Assembly (NCBI GenBank): GCA_937873435.1
Contig: CALMWM010000449.1
Coordinates: 1 to 7,285, forward strand
DNA length: 7,285 nt
Source of the DNA: an uncultured Gallionellaceae bacterium
GTDB lineage: Bacteria; Pseudomonadota; Gammaproteobacteria; Burkholderiales; Sulfuricellaceae
Direction: 5' to 3'
Shown here: piece after piece, positions 1 through 5,647 of the stretch
Layout of the letters: each line of letters starts with the position of its first letter
Numbering within the stretch: position 1 is the first letter of the stretch
Translations under genes and position numbers: made by a program
The notes under the pieces: generated by a model
Databases searched by the model: none
What the model was told of the DNA's origin: nothing
The model's input: the letters and a program-made list of their open reading frames with translations, nothing else

Positions 1-32
1 CGGGTGGCACCTATAAGTGTTGAGCGGCATAA
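1..32 (-). mobile_element. Start of a second integron cassette (partial)
   Basis: On the minus strand the crossover point in the attC R' box lies between positions 33 and 32. Everything to the left therefore belongs to the next cassette of the array, beginning TTATGC. Only about 32 bases are in the window and no gene can be read. The call rests entirely on the attC assignment. The alternative is that the array ends here and chromosomal DNA begins. Confidence 0.5.
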
Positions 33-91
33 CGTAAAGTTGATGGGCTCGCCCGCTTCTGGATGAGTCCCGCTCGAACGCAGGGTTGGGC
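27..91 (-). repeat. attC: Integron attC recombination site of the SDR cassette
   Basis: Read on the minus strand, the site opens with R'' GCCCAAC (plus 85-91) and closes with R' GTTATGC (plus 27-33), fitting RYYYAAC and, with one deviation, GTTRRRY. It spans 65 bp, a usual attC size. Between the boxes, L'' (plus 65-79) and L' (plus 39-50) can pair through GTT, GA, GGG and CTC, leaving unpaired bases in L'' as in known attC hairpins. A 14-base loop (51-64) separates them. The site starts 28 bases beyond the SDR stop codon, the normal place for an attC in a one-gene cassette. Box identity and pairing are seen directly; recombination activity is inferred. Confidence 0.85.
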
Positions 92-910
92 CACATATCC
101 ATTTCATATACTGTCCATTTCATGTTAAATGGAAGCCTCCGTCTACCACTATAACTTCGCCAGTAAGGTAGTTTGAGTCTATTATCATAGCCGCAATATC
201 TGCAATATCCTCTGGTGTAGCCCCACGTCGCATAGGTGAACGTTCACGCCAAATGTCACGTGCCCAACCCCAATCAGCGGTCATTGGTGTATCGACCAAT
301 CCTGGCGCAATAGCATTTACTCTGATTACTGGCCCCAGATTAAGAGCAAGTAATTGAGTCATATGATTTAAGGCTGCCTTGCTCACTGCATAGGGTATAG
401 AAGCCCCTTTGGGTCTTACACCTGCGTGAGATGTAATATTTAGAATGCTGCTTGGCTTCTCTGATGTAGAGCTAGCACGTAGAGCGGCTTCCGCTTCAGT
501 AACCAGAACCCACGGTGCGATAACATTTACGTCATACAGTTGCCGCCAAATCTCTGGTGTGGCTTTCTTCAAGTCACTATGCGGAATTACTTCACCAATT
601 GCCGCGTTATTAACCAATACATCTAGTCGCCCGTGACGTGCAAGAACGGAATGAATTAATTTTCGTGCGTCATCTTCTACAGAAAGGTCCGCTTTTGTAT
701 AGCTCGCATTACCCAGTGTTTCGGCAAGTTTTAAACCTACCTCCTTAGAAGTTCGTGAGTGAAGTGCTACTGTAAATCCAGCTTTAGATAGTTTTGTTGC
801 AATTGCAGCACCAATACCTGATGTTGAGCCAGTAACCAAGGCAACGCGACCATCATTAGTTAACATAGAAAAAGCCATCCTTCAAATATCGTTTCAACCG
901 AGTAGCCCAA
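33..910 (-). mobile_element. Integron gene cassette carrying an SDR gene
   Basis: The cassette is bounded on the minus strand by G/TTGGGC (crossover between 911 and 910) and by the attC crossover between 33 and 32, giving 878 bp. Joining the ends would make GTTGGGC, exactly complementary to the R'' box GCCCAAC. That self-consistency is a strong test of cassette boundaries. The single gene nearly fills the cassette: about 30-45 bases lie before its start and 28 between its stop and attC. No promoter of its own is evident, as is normal for cassettes, which rely on the integron Pc promoter. Its composition is visibly more A+T-rich than the flanking chromosome. Confidence 0.82.
120..878 (-). CDS. 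SDR family NAD(P)-dependent oxidoreductase
   Basis: This is a classical short-chain dehydrogenase/reductase of 252 residues, the usual family length. It is a cytoplasmic enzyme that reduces a carbonyl or oxidises an alcohol with NAD(P)(H); the substrate cannot be told. Visible motifs are the Rossmann glycine motif TGSTSGIG (16-23), D64 in the adenine-binding position, NNAA (90-93), N118, catalytic S150, Y163 and K167 (YxxxK), the PG motif (192-193) and a C-terminal VDGG (244-247). All catalytic residues are present, so the enzyme should be active. It resembles FabG-like 3-oxoacyl-ACP reductases, but that family name is often misleading. The start is uncertain. The first ATG (876-878) directly abuts the only Shine-Dalgarno-like sequence (GAAGG). 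ATG codon 5 (864-866) sits 11 bases after AAGGA and is a better start, giving 248 residues. The gene is an integron cassette gene with A+T-richer codons than its neighbours, which points to horizontal acquisition. Confidence 0.93.
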   Translation of the reverse strand: MAFSMLTNDGRVALVTGSTSGIGAAIATKLSKAGFTVALHSRTSKEVGLKLAETLGNASYTKADLSVEDDARKLIHSVLARHGRLDVLVNNAAIGEVIPHSDLKKATPEIWRQLYDVNVIAPWVLVTEAEAALRASSTSEKPSSILNITSHAGVRPKGASIPYAVSKAALNHMTQLLALNLGPVIRVNAIAPGLVDTPMTADWGWARDIWRERSPMRRGATPEDIADIAAMIIDSNYLTGEVIVVDGGFHLT

Positions 911-1029
911 CGTAAAGTATGCATCCTAAATGACGCTGTATAAACCGTCATGTCTGTTGATACGGCCTGCACAAAACAAATAAAACTCTTTAGAATCATT
1001 TTGATCCTACTTTTTAGAGCTTCCTAAAA
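905..1029 (-). other. attI: Probable attI site and leader of a decayed integron
   Basis: This 125-base stretch separates the intI remnant from the first cassette, the position of attI in integrons. On the minus strand it ends in the simple crossover site ACG/TTGGGC (911/910). The ten bases AACGTAAAGT on the plus strand at 909-918 recur at 31-40 across the other crossover. The full paired L''/L' architecture of an attC was not found; there is only a 6-bp inverted repeat, ATGACG (930-935) with CGTCAT (946-951). That favours attI over attC, although a degraded attC of a lost cassette is possible. A Pc promoter would be expected here or within intI. TATACA on the minus strand (937-942) could be a -10 element, but no convincing -35 is seen. 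Confidence 0.55.
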
Positions 1030-1400
1030 ATGTCTGATGCCACCGTCTTGTCTGCTTCGCCACGTTTGTTGGATCAGGTACGCGGGAACATTCGTTTGAA
1101 ATACCAGCATACGCACGGAGCAGGCCTAACTGGGCTGGATTAAACGATTTATTCTGCATTTTGACAAGCGACATCCGAGTGAAATGGGCACGCGCGGGCG
1201 TGGAGGCGTTTTTGATCTGGCTAACGATGCAGGGACAGGTGGCAGCGACCACGCAAATTGGTTCCGACCGCGCTTTGCGCTTAACCTGCGCAGCGCAGGT
1301 TAGCCTCCGCCGCAACAAGCGGATTCCCGCGCGTTGTCAGGCGAAAAGCGCTTTGCGGTTTCTTTATCGCAAGGTGTTGAGCCCAGCGATACCTATCTAA
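1030..1400 (+). pseudogene. intI: Integron integrase intI, degenerate N-terminal remnant
   Basis: An open frame from ATG 1030 gives a start typical of integron tyrosine recombinases, with SPRLLDQVR and IRLKY (to 1104). After one extra base near 1105, the next frame continues SIRTEQA, a stop TAA at 1127-1129 where the family has Tyr, then GWIKRFILHFDKRHPSEMG (to about 1189). A second one-base shift between 1190 and 1199 leads into VEAFLIWLTMQGQVAATTQ (1200-1256). A 78-nt insertion follows, then QAKSALRFLYRKVL, and the similarity ends near 1380; the frame stops at 1398-1400. Only about the first 90 residues of the N-terminal DNA-binding (SAM-like) domain of a roughly 320-residue protein remain. 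The catalytic Arg, HxxR and Tyr and the integron-specific segment are gone. Orientation away from the cassette is the standard integron layout. No functional protein is possible. Confidence 0.88.
1257..1334. repeat. 78-nt insertion with near-perfect palindrome inside intI remnant
   Basis: Compared with the usual integrase sequence around STQNQAKSAL, about 26 extra in-frame codons separate TTQ from QAKSAL; the exact edges are uncertain by a few bases. The insert carries a palindrome with 10-bp perfect arms, TAACCTGCGC (1282-1291) and GCGCAGGTTA (1293-1302), around a single A. A weaker hairpin TCCGC/GCGGA follows it (about 1306-1323). The ten bases GCGCTTTGCG occur at 1270-1279 and again at 1348-1357, exactly 78 apart. 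It may be a small REP-like or other palindromic element, or a diverged partial duplication; its identity is not recognised. Confidence 0.5.
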
Positions 1401-1432
1401 CGCGAATTGGGTTTCTGGGTTAAAGTCTCGCC

Positions 1433-2152
1433 ATGAGCAAACTGACCTTGGACCGCATCCTGCAATCGCAGGGCTTCGGCACCCGCAAGTGGTGCAGCGA
1501 ATTGATTGCCGCTGGCGAAGTGAGCATCGCCGGCATAACCGTAACCGACTGCCGTGCCGCGATCGAAACCAGTGGCCTCGTATTCCAGCTCTTCGACGAA
1601 GAGTGGGTCTATCGCGAAAAGGTGTATATCGCCCTGAACAAGCCCGCCAATTACGAATGCTCCCGGAAACCCAGCCACCACCCCGGCGTGCTGAGCCTGC
1701 TCCCGGAACAATTTGCCCGGCGCGACGTGCAACCGGTAGGCCGCCTCGATCACGACACCACCGGCTTGCTGCTGATGTCGGACAACGGCTCTTTCATTCA
1801 TGCCCAGTCATCGCCGAAACGGCACATCCCCAAACTCTATGTGGCAACCACGCACACCCCGGCAACACCCGAACTGGTCGCGCAACTCCTGGCCGGCGTA
1901 AAACTGCACGACGAACCCGCGCCTTTAGCCGCCGTCACTTGCCGCATCCTCGCCGAGCACCAGCTTGAAATTGTGCTGGAGCAGGGCAAATACCATCAAG
2001 TCAAACGAATGCTGGCCGCCGCCGGCAACCATTGCGTTGCCTTGCGCCGGACGGCGATCGGCGGCCTGAAACTCGATGAACTGGGGTTGGCTGAAGGCGA
2101 ATGGCGTTACCTGGACGAAACGCAGCGCGAACTCTTGGTGAGAGATTCTTAA
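1433..2152 (+). CDS. rsuA: 16S rRNA pseudouridine(516) synthase RsuA
   Basis: This enzyme isomerises a uridine of 16S rRNA (U516 in E. coli numbering) to pseudouridine during small-subunit assembly. The protein has 239 residues, close to the 231 of E. coli RsuA. An N-terminal S4 RNA-binding domain (about 4-50, LDRILQSQGFGTRK) is followed by the pseudouridine synthase fold. LNKPANYECS (68-77) and GRLDHDTTGLLLMSDNG (103-119) contain the catalytic Asp106. EGKYHQVKRM-type sequence appears near 195 as QGKYHQVKRML, then a C-terminal IGGL. The wording GRLDxDTTG and the HHP segment fit RsuA better than RluB, RluE or RluF. The ATG at 1433 is the natural start because the S4 domain begins at once, although no good Shine-Dalgarno is visible. 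The gene begins about 32 bases after the intI remnant, so its promoter may lie in or be altered by the integron debris. Confidence 0.92.
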   Translation: MSKLTLDRILQSQGFGTRKWCSELIAAGEVSIAGITVTDCRAAIETSGLVFQLFDEEWVYREKVYIALNKPANYECSRKPSHHPGVLSLLPEQFARRDVQPVGRLDHDTTGLLLMSDNGSFIHAQSSPKRHIPKLYVATTHTPATPELVAQLLAGVKLHDEPAPLAAVTCRILAEHQLEIVLEQGKYHQVKRMLAAAGNHCVALRRTAIGGLKLDELGLAEGEWRYLDETQRELLVRDS

Positions 2153-2219
2153 ACGTGCCCTAACAAAGGCATGTTGGATGGGTTGAGCACAGCCGATACC
2201 CATCCTCATCACAGCCCGC

Positions 2220-2254
2220 ATACGGCATAACTCCCAAAGGGCATTACGCCGTAT
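2220..2254. terminator. Symmetric hairpin between convergent rsuA and pgm
   Basis: The 35 bases fold symmetrically: ATACGGC (2220-2226) with GCCGTAT (2248-2254), a 1x1 mismatch, TAA (2228-2230) with TTA (2244-2246), a 2x2 internal loop, then CCC (2233-2235) with GGG (2239-2241) around AAA. That makes 13 base pairs in all. It lies 67 bases after the rsuA stop and 16 bases beyond the pgm stop, where a shared bidirectional terminator would be expected. No clear T-run follows on either strand, so intrinsic termination is inferred from position and structure only. Confidence 0.5.
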
Positions 2255-2270
2255 TGCAAGATACTGATTA

Positions 2271-3902
2271 TCAGGTAATCACCGTCGGCTGATCGCGCCC
2301 GCTACGCTCACGCAACTCCGAAATACTCGCCGCGATCTCGATCAATTCCGCCAGCGCCACTTGCGCATCGAGATGATGCTTGCTCACGTCCGGTTCGTAG
2401 GCTTCCAGGTAAATGCGCAGGGTAGCGCCTTCGGTGCCGGTGCCGGAGAGGCGGAACACGATGCGCGAGCCGTCGCTGAAGCCGATACGCACGCCCTGGC
2501 CGGTACTGACACTGCCGTCCACCGGGTCGGTGTAGCTGAAATCGTCGCAGAACTGCACCTGGTAACTACCCATTTTCGTGCCCGGCAGGGTGGCGAAGCT
2601 GTCGTGCAGGTGTTTCATCACGCCGTTGGCGGCGTCCAGCGGCAGGCCTTCGTAATCGTGGCGCGAATAAACGTTGCGGCCGAATTTGGCCCAGTGTTCG
2701 CGCACGATGGCTTCCACCGATTGTTTGCGCGCCGCGACGATATTGAGCCAGAACAGCACCGCCCACAGGCCGTCCTTTTCGCGTACGTGGTCGGAACCGG
2801 TGCCGAAGCTTTCCTCGCCGCACAGGGTGACTTCGCCGGCATCCATCAGGTTGCCGAAGAATTTCCAGCCGGTCGGGGTTTCGAAACAGGGAATGCCGAG
2901 CGCTTGCGCCACGCGGTCGGCGGCGGCGCTGGTCGGCATGGAGCGCGCGATGCCGGCCAGCCCCTGGGCATAGCCGGGCGCCAGTTGGGCGTTGGCGGCG
3001 AGTATCGCGAGACTGTCCGAGGGGGTGACGAAAAAGCGCTGCCCCAGGATCATGTTGCGGTCGCCGTCGCCGTCCGAGGCCGCGCCGAAATCCGGGGCGT
3101 CCGCGCCGTACAGCACTTCCACCAATTCGTGGGCGTAGGTCAGGTTGGGATCGGGATGGCCGCCGCCGAAATCCGGCAGCGGCACCGCGTTCATCACGCT
3201 GGCAGCCGGCGCGCCGAGGCGCTTGACGAATATCTCTTGCGCATACGGTCCGGTCACCGCGTGCATCGCGTCGAACTTGAGACGGAAGCCGCCCGCCAGC
3301 AATTGGCGGATCGCACCGAAATCGAAGAGCGCTTCCATCATTTTGGCATAGTCCGCCACCGGGTCGATCACCTGCACTCTCATGCCGCCGAGGTCGCTCT
3401 CGCCCATTTCATCCAGCGCCACGTCCGGAGCGTCGAGAATGCGGTATTCGGTCAGTTCCTTGCTCCTGGCGAAGATCGCTTCGGTGACTTTTTCCGGGGC
3501 GGGACCGCCGTTGGGGGTGTTGTATTTGATCCCGAAATCGCCGTCCGGCCCGCCCGGGTTATGGCTCGCCGAGAGGATGATGCCGCCGAAGGTGGCATAT
3601 TTGCGGATGATGCAGGATGCCGCCGGGGTCGAAAGAATACCGCCCTGCCCTACCAGCACCCGCCCGAATCCGTTGGCGGCGGCCATTTTCAGGATGATCT
3701 GGATCGCCTCGCGATTGTAGTAGCGCCCGTCGCCGCCCAAGGTCAGGGTGGTGCCTTGCGGCACCTCGATGCTGTCGAAAATCGCCTGGACGAAGTTTTC
3801 CAGGTAATGCGCTTGCCGGAACACTGGCACGCGCTTGCGCAGCCCGGAGGTGCCGGGTTTTTGATCGTTGAAGGGGGTGGTGGAAACTTTGCGGATATTC
3901 AT
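2271..3902 (-). CDS. pgm: Phosphoglucomutase (alpha-D-glucose phosphate-specific)
   Basis: This cytoplasmic enzyme interconverts glucose-1-phosphate and glucose-6-phosphate, linking glycolysis with glycogen, nucleotide-sugar and cell-envelope synthesis. The 543-residue length fits the family. Domain landmarks in order are PGTSGLRKRV (16-25); the phosphoserine loop SASHNPGG (111-118) with catalytic Ser113; the metal-binding loop DGDGD (277-281); the sugar-recognition loop GEESFG (362-367); and the C-terminal phosphate-binding loop RLSGTGTEG (484-492). All key residues are intact. The GEESFG sequence marks glucose-specific phosphoglucomutases rather than phosphomannomutases. The ATG at 3902 is preceded by AGGGAGAG, a good ribosome binding site, four bases away. 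It is convergent with rsuA and divergent from the motility/mltB operon. No glycogen genes are next to it in this window. Confidence 0.96.
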   Translation of the reverse strand: MNIRKVSTTPFNDQKPGTSGLRKRVPVFRQAHYLENFVQAIFDSIEVPQGTTLTLGGDGRYYNREAIQIILKMAAANGFGRVLVGQGGILSTPAASCIIRKYATFGGIILSASHNPGGPDGDFGIKYNTPNGGPAPEKVTEAIFARSKELTEYRILDAPDVALDEMGESDLGGMRVQVIDPVADYAKMMEALFDFGAIRQLLAGGFRLKFDAMHAVTGPYAQEIFVKRLGAPAASVMNAVPLPDFGGGHPDPNLTYAHELVEVLYGADAPDFGAASDGDGDRNMILGQRFFVTPSDSLAILAANAQLAPGYAQGLAGIARSMPTSAAADRVAQALGIPCFETPTGWKFFGNLMDAGEVTLCGEESFGTGSDHVREKDGLWAVLFWLNIVAARKQSVEAIVREHWAKFGRNVYSRHDYEGLPLDAANGVMKHLHDSFATLPGTKMGSYQVQFCDDFSYTDPVDGSVSTGQGVRIGFSDGSRIVFRLSGTGTEGATLRIYLEAYEPDVSKHHLDAQVALAELIEIAASISELRERSGRDQPTVIT

Positions 3903-4025
3903 GTCTCTCCCTGTCTGTTTCGGATTGGCCGATTCGGGTTGTTGGGGGATTACAACTGTTCCGTGTTACAGCGGCATTAAGAATGCTAGCCTAAACAAAA
4001 TCGCGGTGCGTGTCTGCCCCTGCCA

Positions 4026-4053
4026 TAAAGGATATGCCGAATCCTGCCGATAT
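4026..4053 (+). promoter_or_regulatory. Candidate sigma-28 (FliA) flagellar promoter
   Basis: TAAA (4026-4029) and GCCGATAT (4046-4053) match the FliA consensus TAAA-N15-GCCGATAA, with 7 of 8 bases in the -10 box. The spacer is 16 rather than 15. The first codon of the downstream gene is 37 bases past the -10 box, and that gene encodes a YjfB-type motility protein, which supports a flagellar promoter. The match is read from sequence; promoter activity is inferred. Confidence 0.55.
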
Positions 4054-4090
4054 AGAACAATATAACCAGGAATCAGGGAGAGAATTCGCC

Positions 4091-4285
4091 ATGGACGTTA
4101 CTAGCATCGCCAATTTGGCGACCAATATGGCGCAAGAGCGCACCGACCAGGAGTTGGGTGTCGCCATATTGAAAAAGGCGCTGGACATCCAGGCCAGTAG
4201 CGCCATGGCGCTGATCAACGCGCTCCCGCCGACTCCCCCCAGCCTGCCGCCCAATCTGGGACAAAACGTGAACACCACCGCATGA
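4091..4285 (+). CDS. YjfB-type putative motility protein
   Basis: This small protein of 64 residues opens with MDVTSIANLATNMAQ, has a central predicted helix (about 20-45, ELGVAILKKALDIQASSAMAL) and ends in a proline-rich turn followed by LGQNVNTTA. The order (MD(I/V) start, V(S)I-K-A-(L/M)D helix core, LGxN(I/V) near the C-terminus) matches the YjfB putative motility family, named after B. subtilis YjfB. The molecular function is unknown; family members are typically linked to flagellar regulons. ATG 4091 was chosen over an upstream in-frame ATG (4010). AGGGAGAG lies 8 bases before 4091, the family sequence begins there, and the upstream codons would overlap the candidate promoter. It is the first gene of a probable operon with mltB, 29 bases apart. 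Confidence 0.8.
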   Translation: MDVTSIANLATNMAQERTDQELGVAILKKALDIQASSAMALINALPPTPPSLPPNLGQNVNTTA

Positions 4286-4314
4286 CGTAAAACATTTCCG
4301 ACACGGAGGAAACG

Positions 4315-5334
4315 ATGTCGAACAAAAAATCCTCCTGCTGGCTGACGCTGGCCTTGATTGCCGAATTGCTGTGGACGCCAGCGGTGCTCGGTGCCAGCTC
4401 TTTTTCCGAGCGTCCCGATGTACACCGATTCGTACTTGCGATGGCGGATAAGCACGGTTTCGATGCCGGCGAATTAACCCGCCTGTTCGCCCAAGTCAAA
4501 CCGCGCCCGTCTGTTTCCCGCACCATGACGCAGCGGGTAGCCAAACCCGCGCCATGGGAGCGCTATCGGTCCAATTGCGTGAATGCCTGGAACATCCGCC
4601 ACGGCGTGAATTTCTGGAATGCCAACGCAGAGGCGCTGGCGCGCGCCAAACAGGTTTACGGCGTGCCGGAAGAGGTGATCGTCGCCATCATCGGCGTGGA
4701 AACCCGTTACGGCAAGTTGCGCCTGCCCTACCCCGCGCTGGACACCTTGGCGACGCTGGCCTTCGATTACCCGAGACGCGCCAATTTTTTCCGCGGCGAA
4801 CTGGAGCAATATCTGCTATTAATGAGAGAGGAAGGCGAAGACCCGCGCGCGGTTCGCGGTTCGTATGCCGGCGCTATCGGCATCCCCCAGTTCATGCCGA
4901 GCAGCTACCGGAGCTATGCGGTCGATTTCGACGAAGATGGGCGGCGCGATTTGTGGCACAACCCCAGCGACGCGATCGGCAGCGTGGCAAATTACCTCAA
5001 GGCATACGGCTGGAATGGCGGCCAGCCGGTTGCGATGCGCGCCCACCTCCAGCAAGACGCCCCCACCGACTCGGGCGCCTTGGCTAGCGACGGGCTGGAA
5101 CCGGTGCGCAGCCTGGCGGCGCTTCAAGCGCTGGGCGTTGCGCCGGATCGGCAACTGCCGCCGGAAACCCCGGTGGCTTTGCATACGGTGGAGATGAACG
5201 GCGAACAAGAGCTCTGGCTCGGCCTTAACAATTTTTACGTGATCACCCGTTATAACCACAGCTTGTACTATGCCTTGGCGGTTTATCAGCTGGGCAACGA
5301 AATCCGGCTGGCCAGGATGGAGGCGACGCAATGA
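4315..5334 (+). CDS. mltB: Lytic murein transglycosylase B (MltB-like)
   Basis: This protein cleaves the MurNAc-GlcNAc bond of peptidoglycan with formation of 1,6-anhydro-MurNAc (GH103 family). It has 339 residues. A Sec signal peptide (about 1-27, hydrophobic TLALIAELL, cleavage near VLGAS) sends it to the periplasm. Catalytic Glu129 lies in IIGVETRYG (125-133). GAIGIPQFMPSSY (186-198) is the family signature, and an EF-hand-like calcium loop, DFDEDGRRDLW (204-214), follows as in E. coli Slt35. No lipobox Cys is present at the signal cleavage site, so it is probably soluble, unlike the E. coli lipoprotein. GGAGG, 7 to 8 bases before ATG 4315, is a strong ribosome binding site. It follows the YjfB-type gene closely and overlaps the next gene by ATGA, which suggests one transcript possibly under a flagellar promoter. 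Confidence 0.94.
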   Translation: MSNKKSSCWLTLALIAELLWTPAVLGASSFSERPDVHRFVLAMADKHGFDAGELTRLFAQVKPRPSVSRTMTQRVAKPAPWERYRSNCVNAWNIRHGVNFWNANAEALARAKQVYGVPEEVIVAIIGVETRYGKLRLPYPALDTLATLAFDYPRRANFFRGELEQYLLLMREEGEDPRAVRGSYAGAIGIPQFMPSSYRSYAVDFDEDGRRDLWHNPSDAIGSVANYLKAYGWNGGQPVAMRAHLQQDAPTDSGALASDGLEPVRSLAALQALGVAPDRQLPPETPVALHTVEMNGEQELWLGLNNFYVITRYNHSLYYALAVYQLGNEIRLARMEATQ

Positions 5335-5594
5335 TCAAAGGAAAAATTCTCGTGCTGTTTTTTCTGGCGTGCTGCGCGCCGCTACTAGCCGCTGCCGACA
5401 ATGCCGCGCAGACCCGCGCCAAAAAAGCCGCCGAATACCGCGAGACCAAAGAGTCGCTCGAACAACAGCCTGCGCCCCCTCCCGAAACCGAGGGTAAGCG
5501 CGCCGAGGTGCGGGAAGAACGACAACCGCTCAAGGAAGGGAATCCGCTCGAAAATATGCTGGAGGGGCTGCTGAAGTCGGGAGAGGCGCGCTAA
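5331..5594 (+). CDS. Small exported protein of unknown function
   Basis: The protein has 87 residues and is not recognised. Residues 1-21 form a signal peptide (MIKGK, then ILVLFFLACCAPLLA, with probable cleavage after AAA near DN). A Cys pair at 14-15 after LFFLA might serve as a weak lipobox. The mature part is highly charged and proline-containing, rich in Glu, Lys and Arg (about 30-70), with a short amphipathic C-terminal helix (NPLENMLEGLLKSG); it looks largely disordered. The start ATG overlaps the mltB stop as ATGA, indicating translational coupling and a shared operon. A role with MltB in the periplasm is plausible from position only. Confidence 0.72.
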   Translation: MIKGKILVLFFLACCAPLLAAADNAAQTRAKKAAEYRETKESLEQQPAPPPETEGKRAEVREERQPLKEGNPLENMLEGLLKSGEAR

Positions 5595-5647
5595 AATGCC
5601 CCGTAGCGCGACATGCGATTGATCGATACTTAGCGAAAAGACCGAAC

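Noticed and set aside
1282..1302. Palindrome inside the intI remnant as a second attC
   Set aside because: The R-like boxes are separated by only about a dozen bases, without L boxes. That is far shorter than any known attC.
1007..1318. Minus-strand open frame of 103 codons over the intI region
   Set aside because: The plus strand shows clear integrase similarity across the same bases. The minus-strand product has no recognisable features.
1161..1400. Plus-strand open frame of 79 codons as a separate small gene
   Set aside because: Its interior is the third-frame part of the broken intI (VEAFL...QGQVAATTQ, QAKSALRFLYRKVL), so it is a fragment of the pseudogene, not an independent gene.
2361..3980. 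Long plus-strand open frame of 539 codons opposite pgm
   Set aside because: It lies almost wholly antisense to pgm, whose motifs are complete. Its translation is a low-complexity His/Ala/Gly/Val/Arg mix typical of the reverse strand of a GC-rich gene.
4010..4090. Upstream ATG at 4010 as the start of the YjfB-type gene
   Set aside because: It has no ribosome binding site, it would cover the candidate promoter, and family similarity starts at ATG 4091 with a good ribosome binding site.
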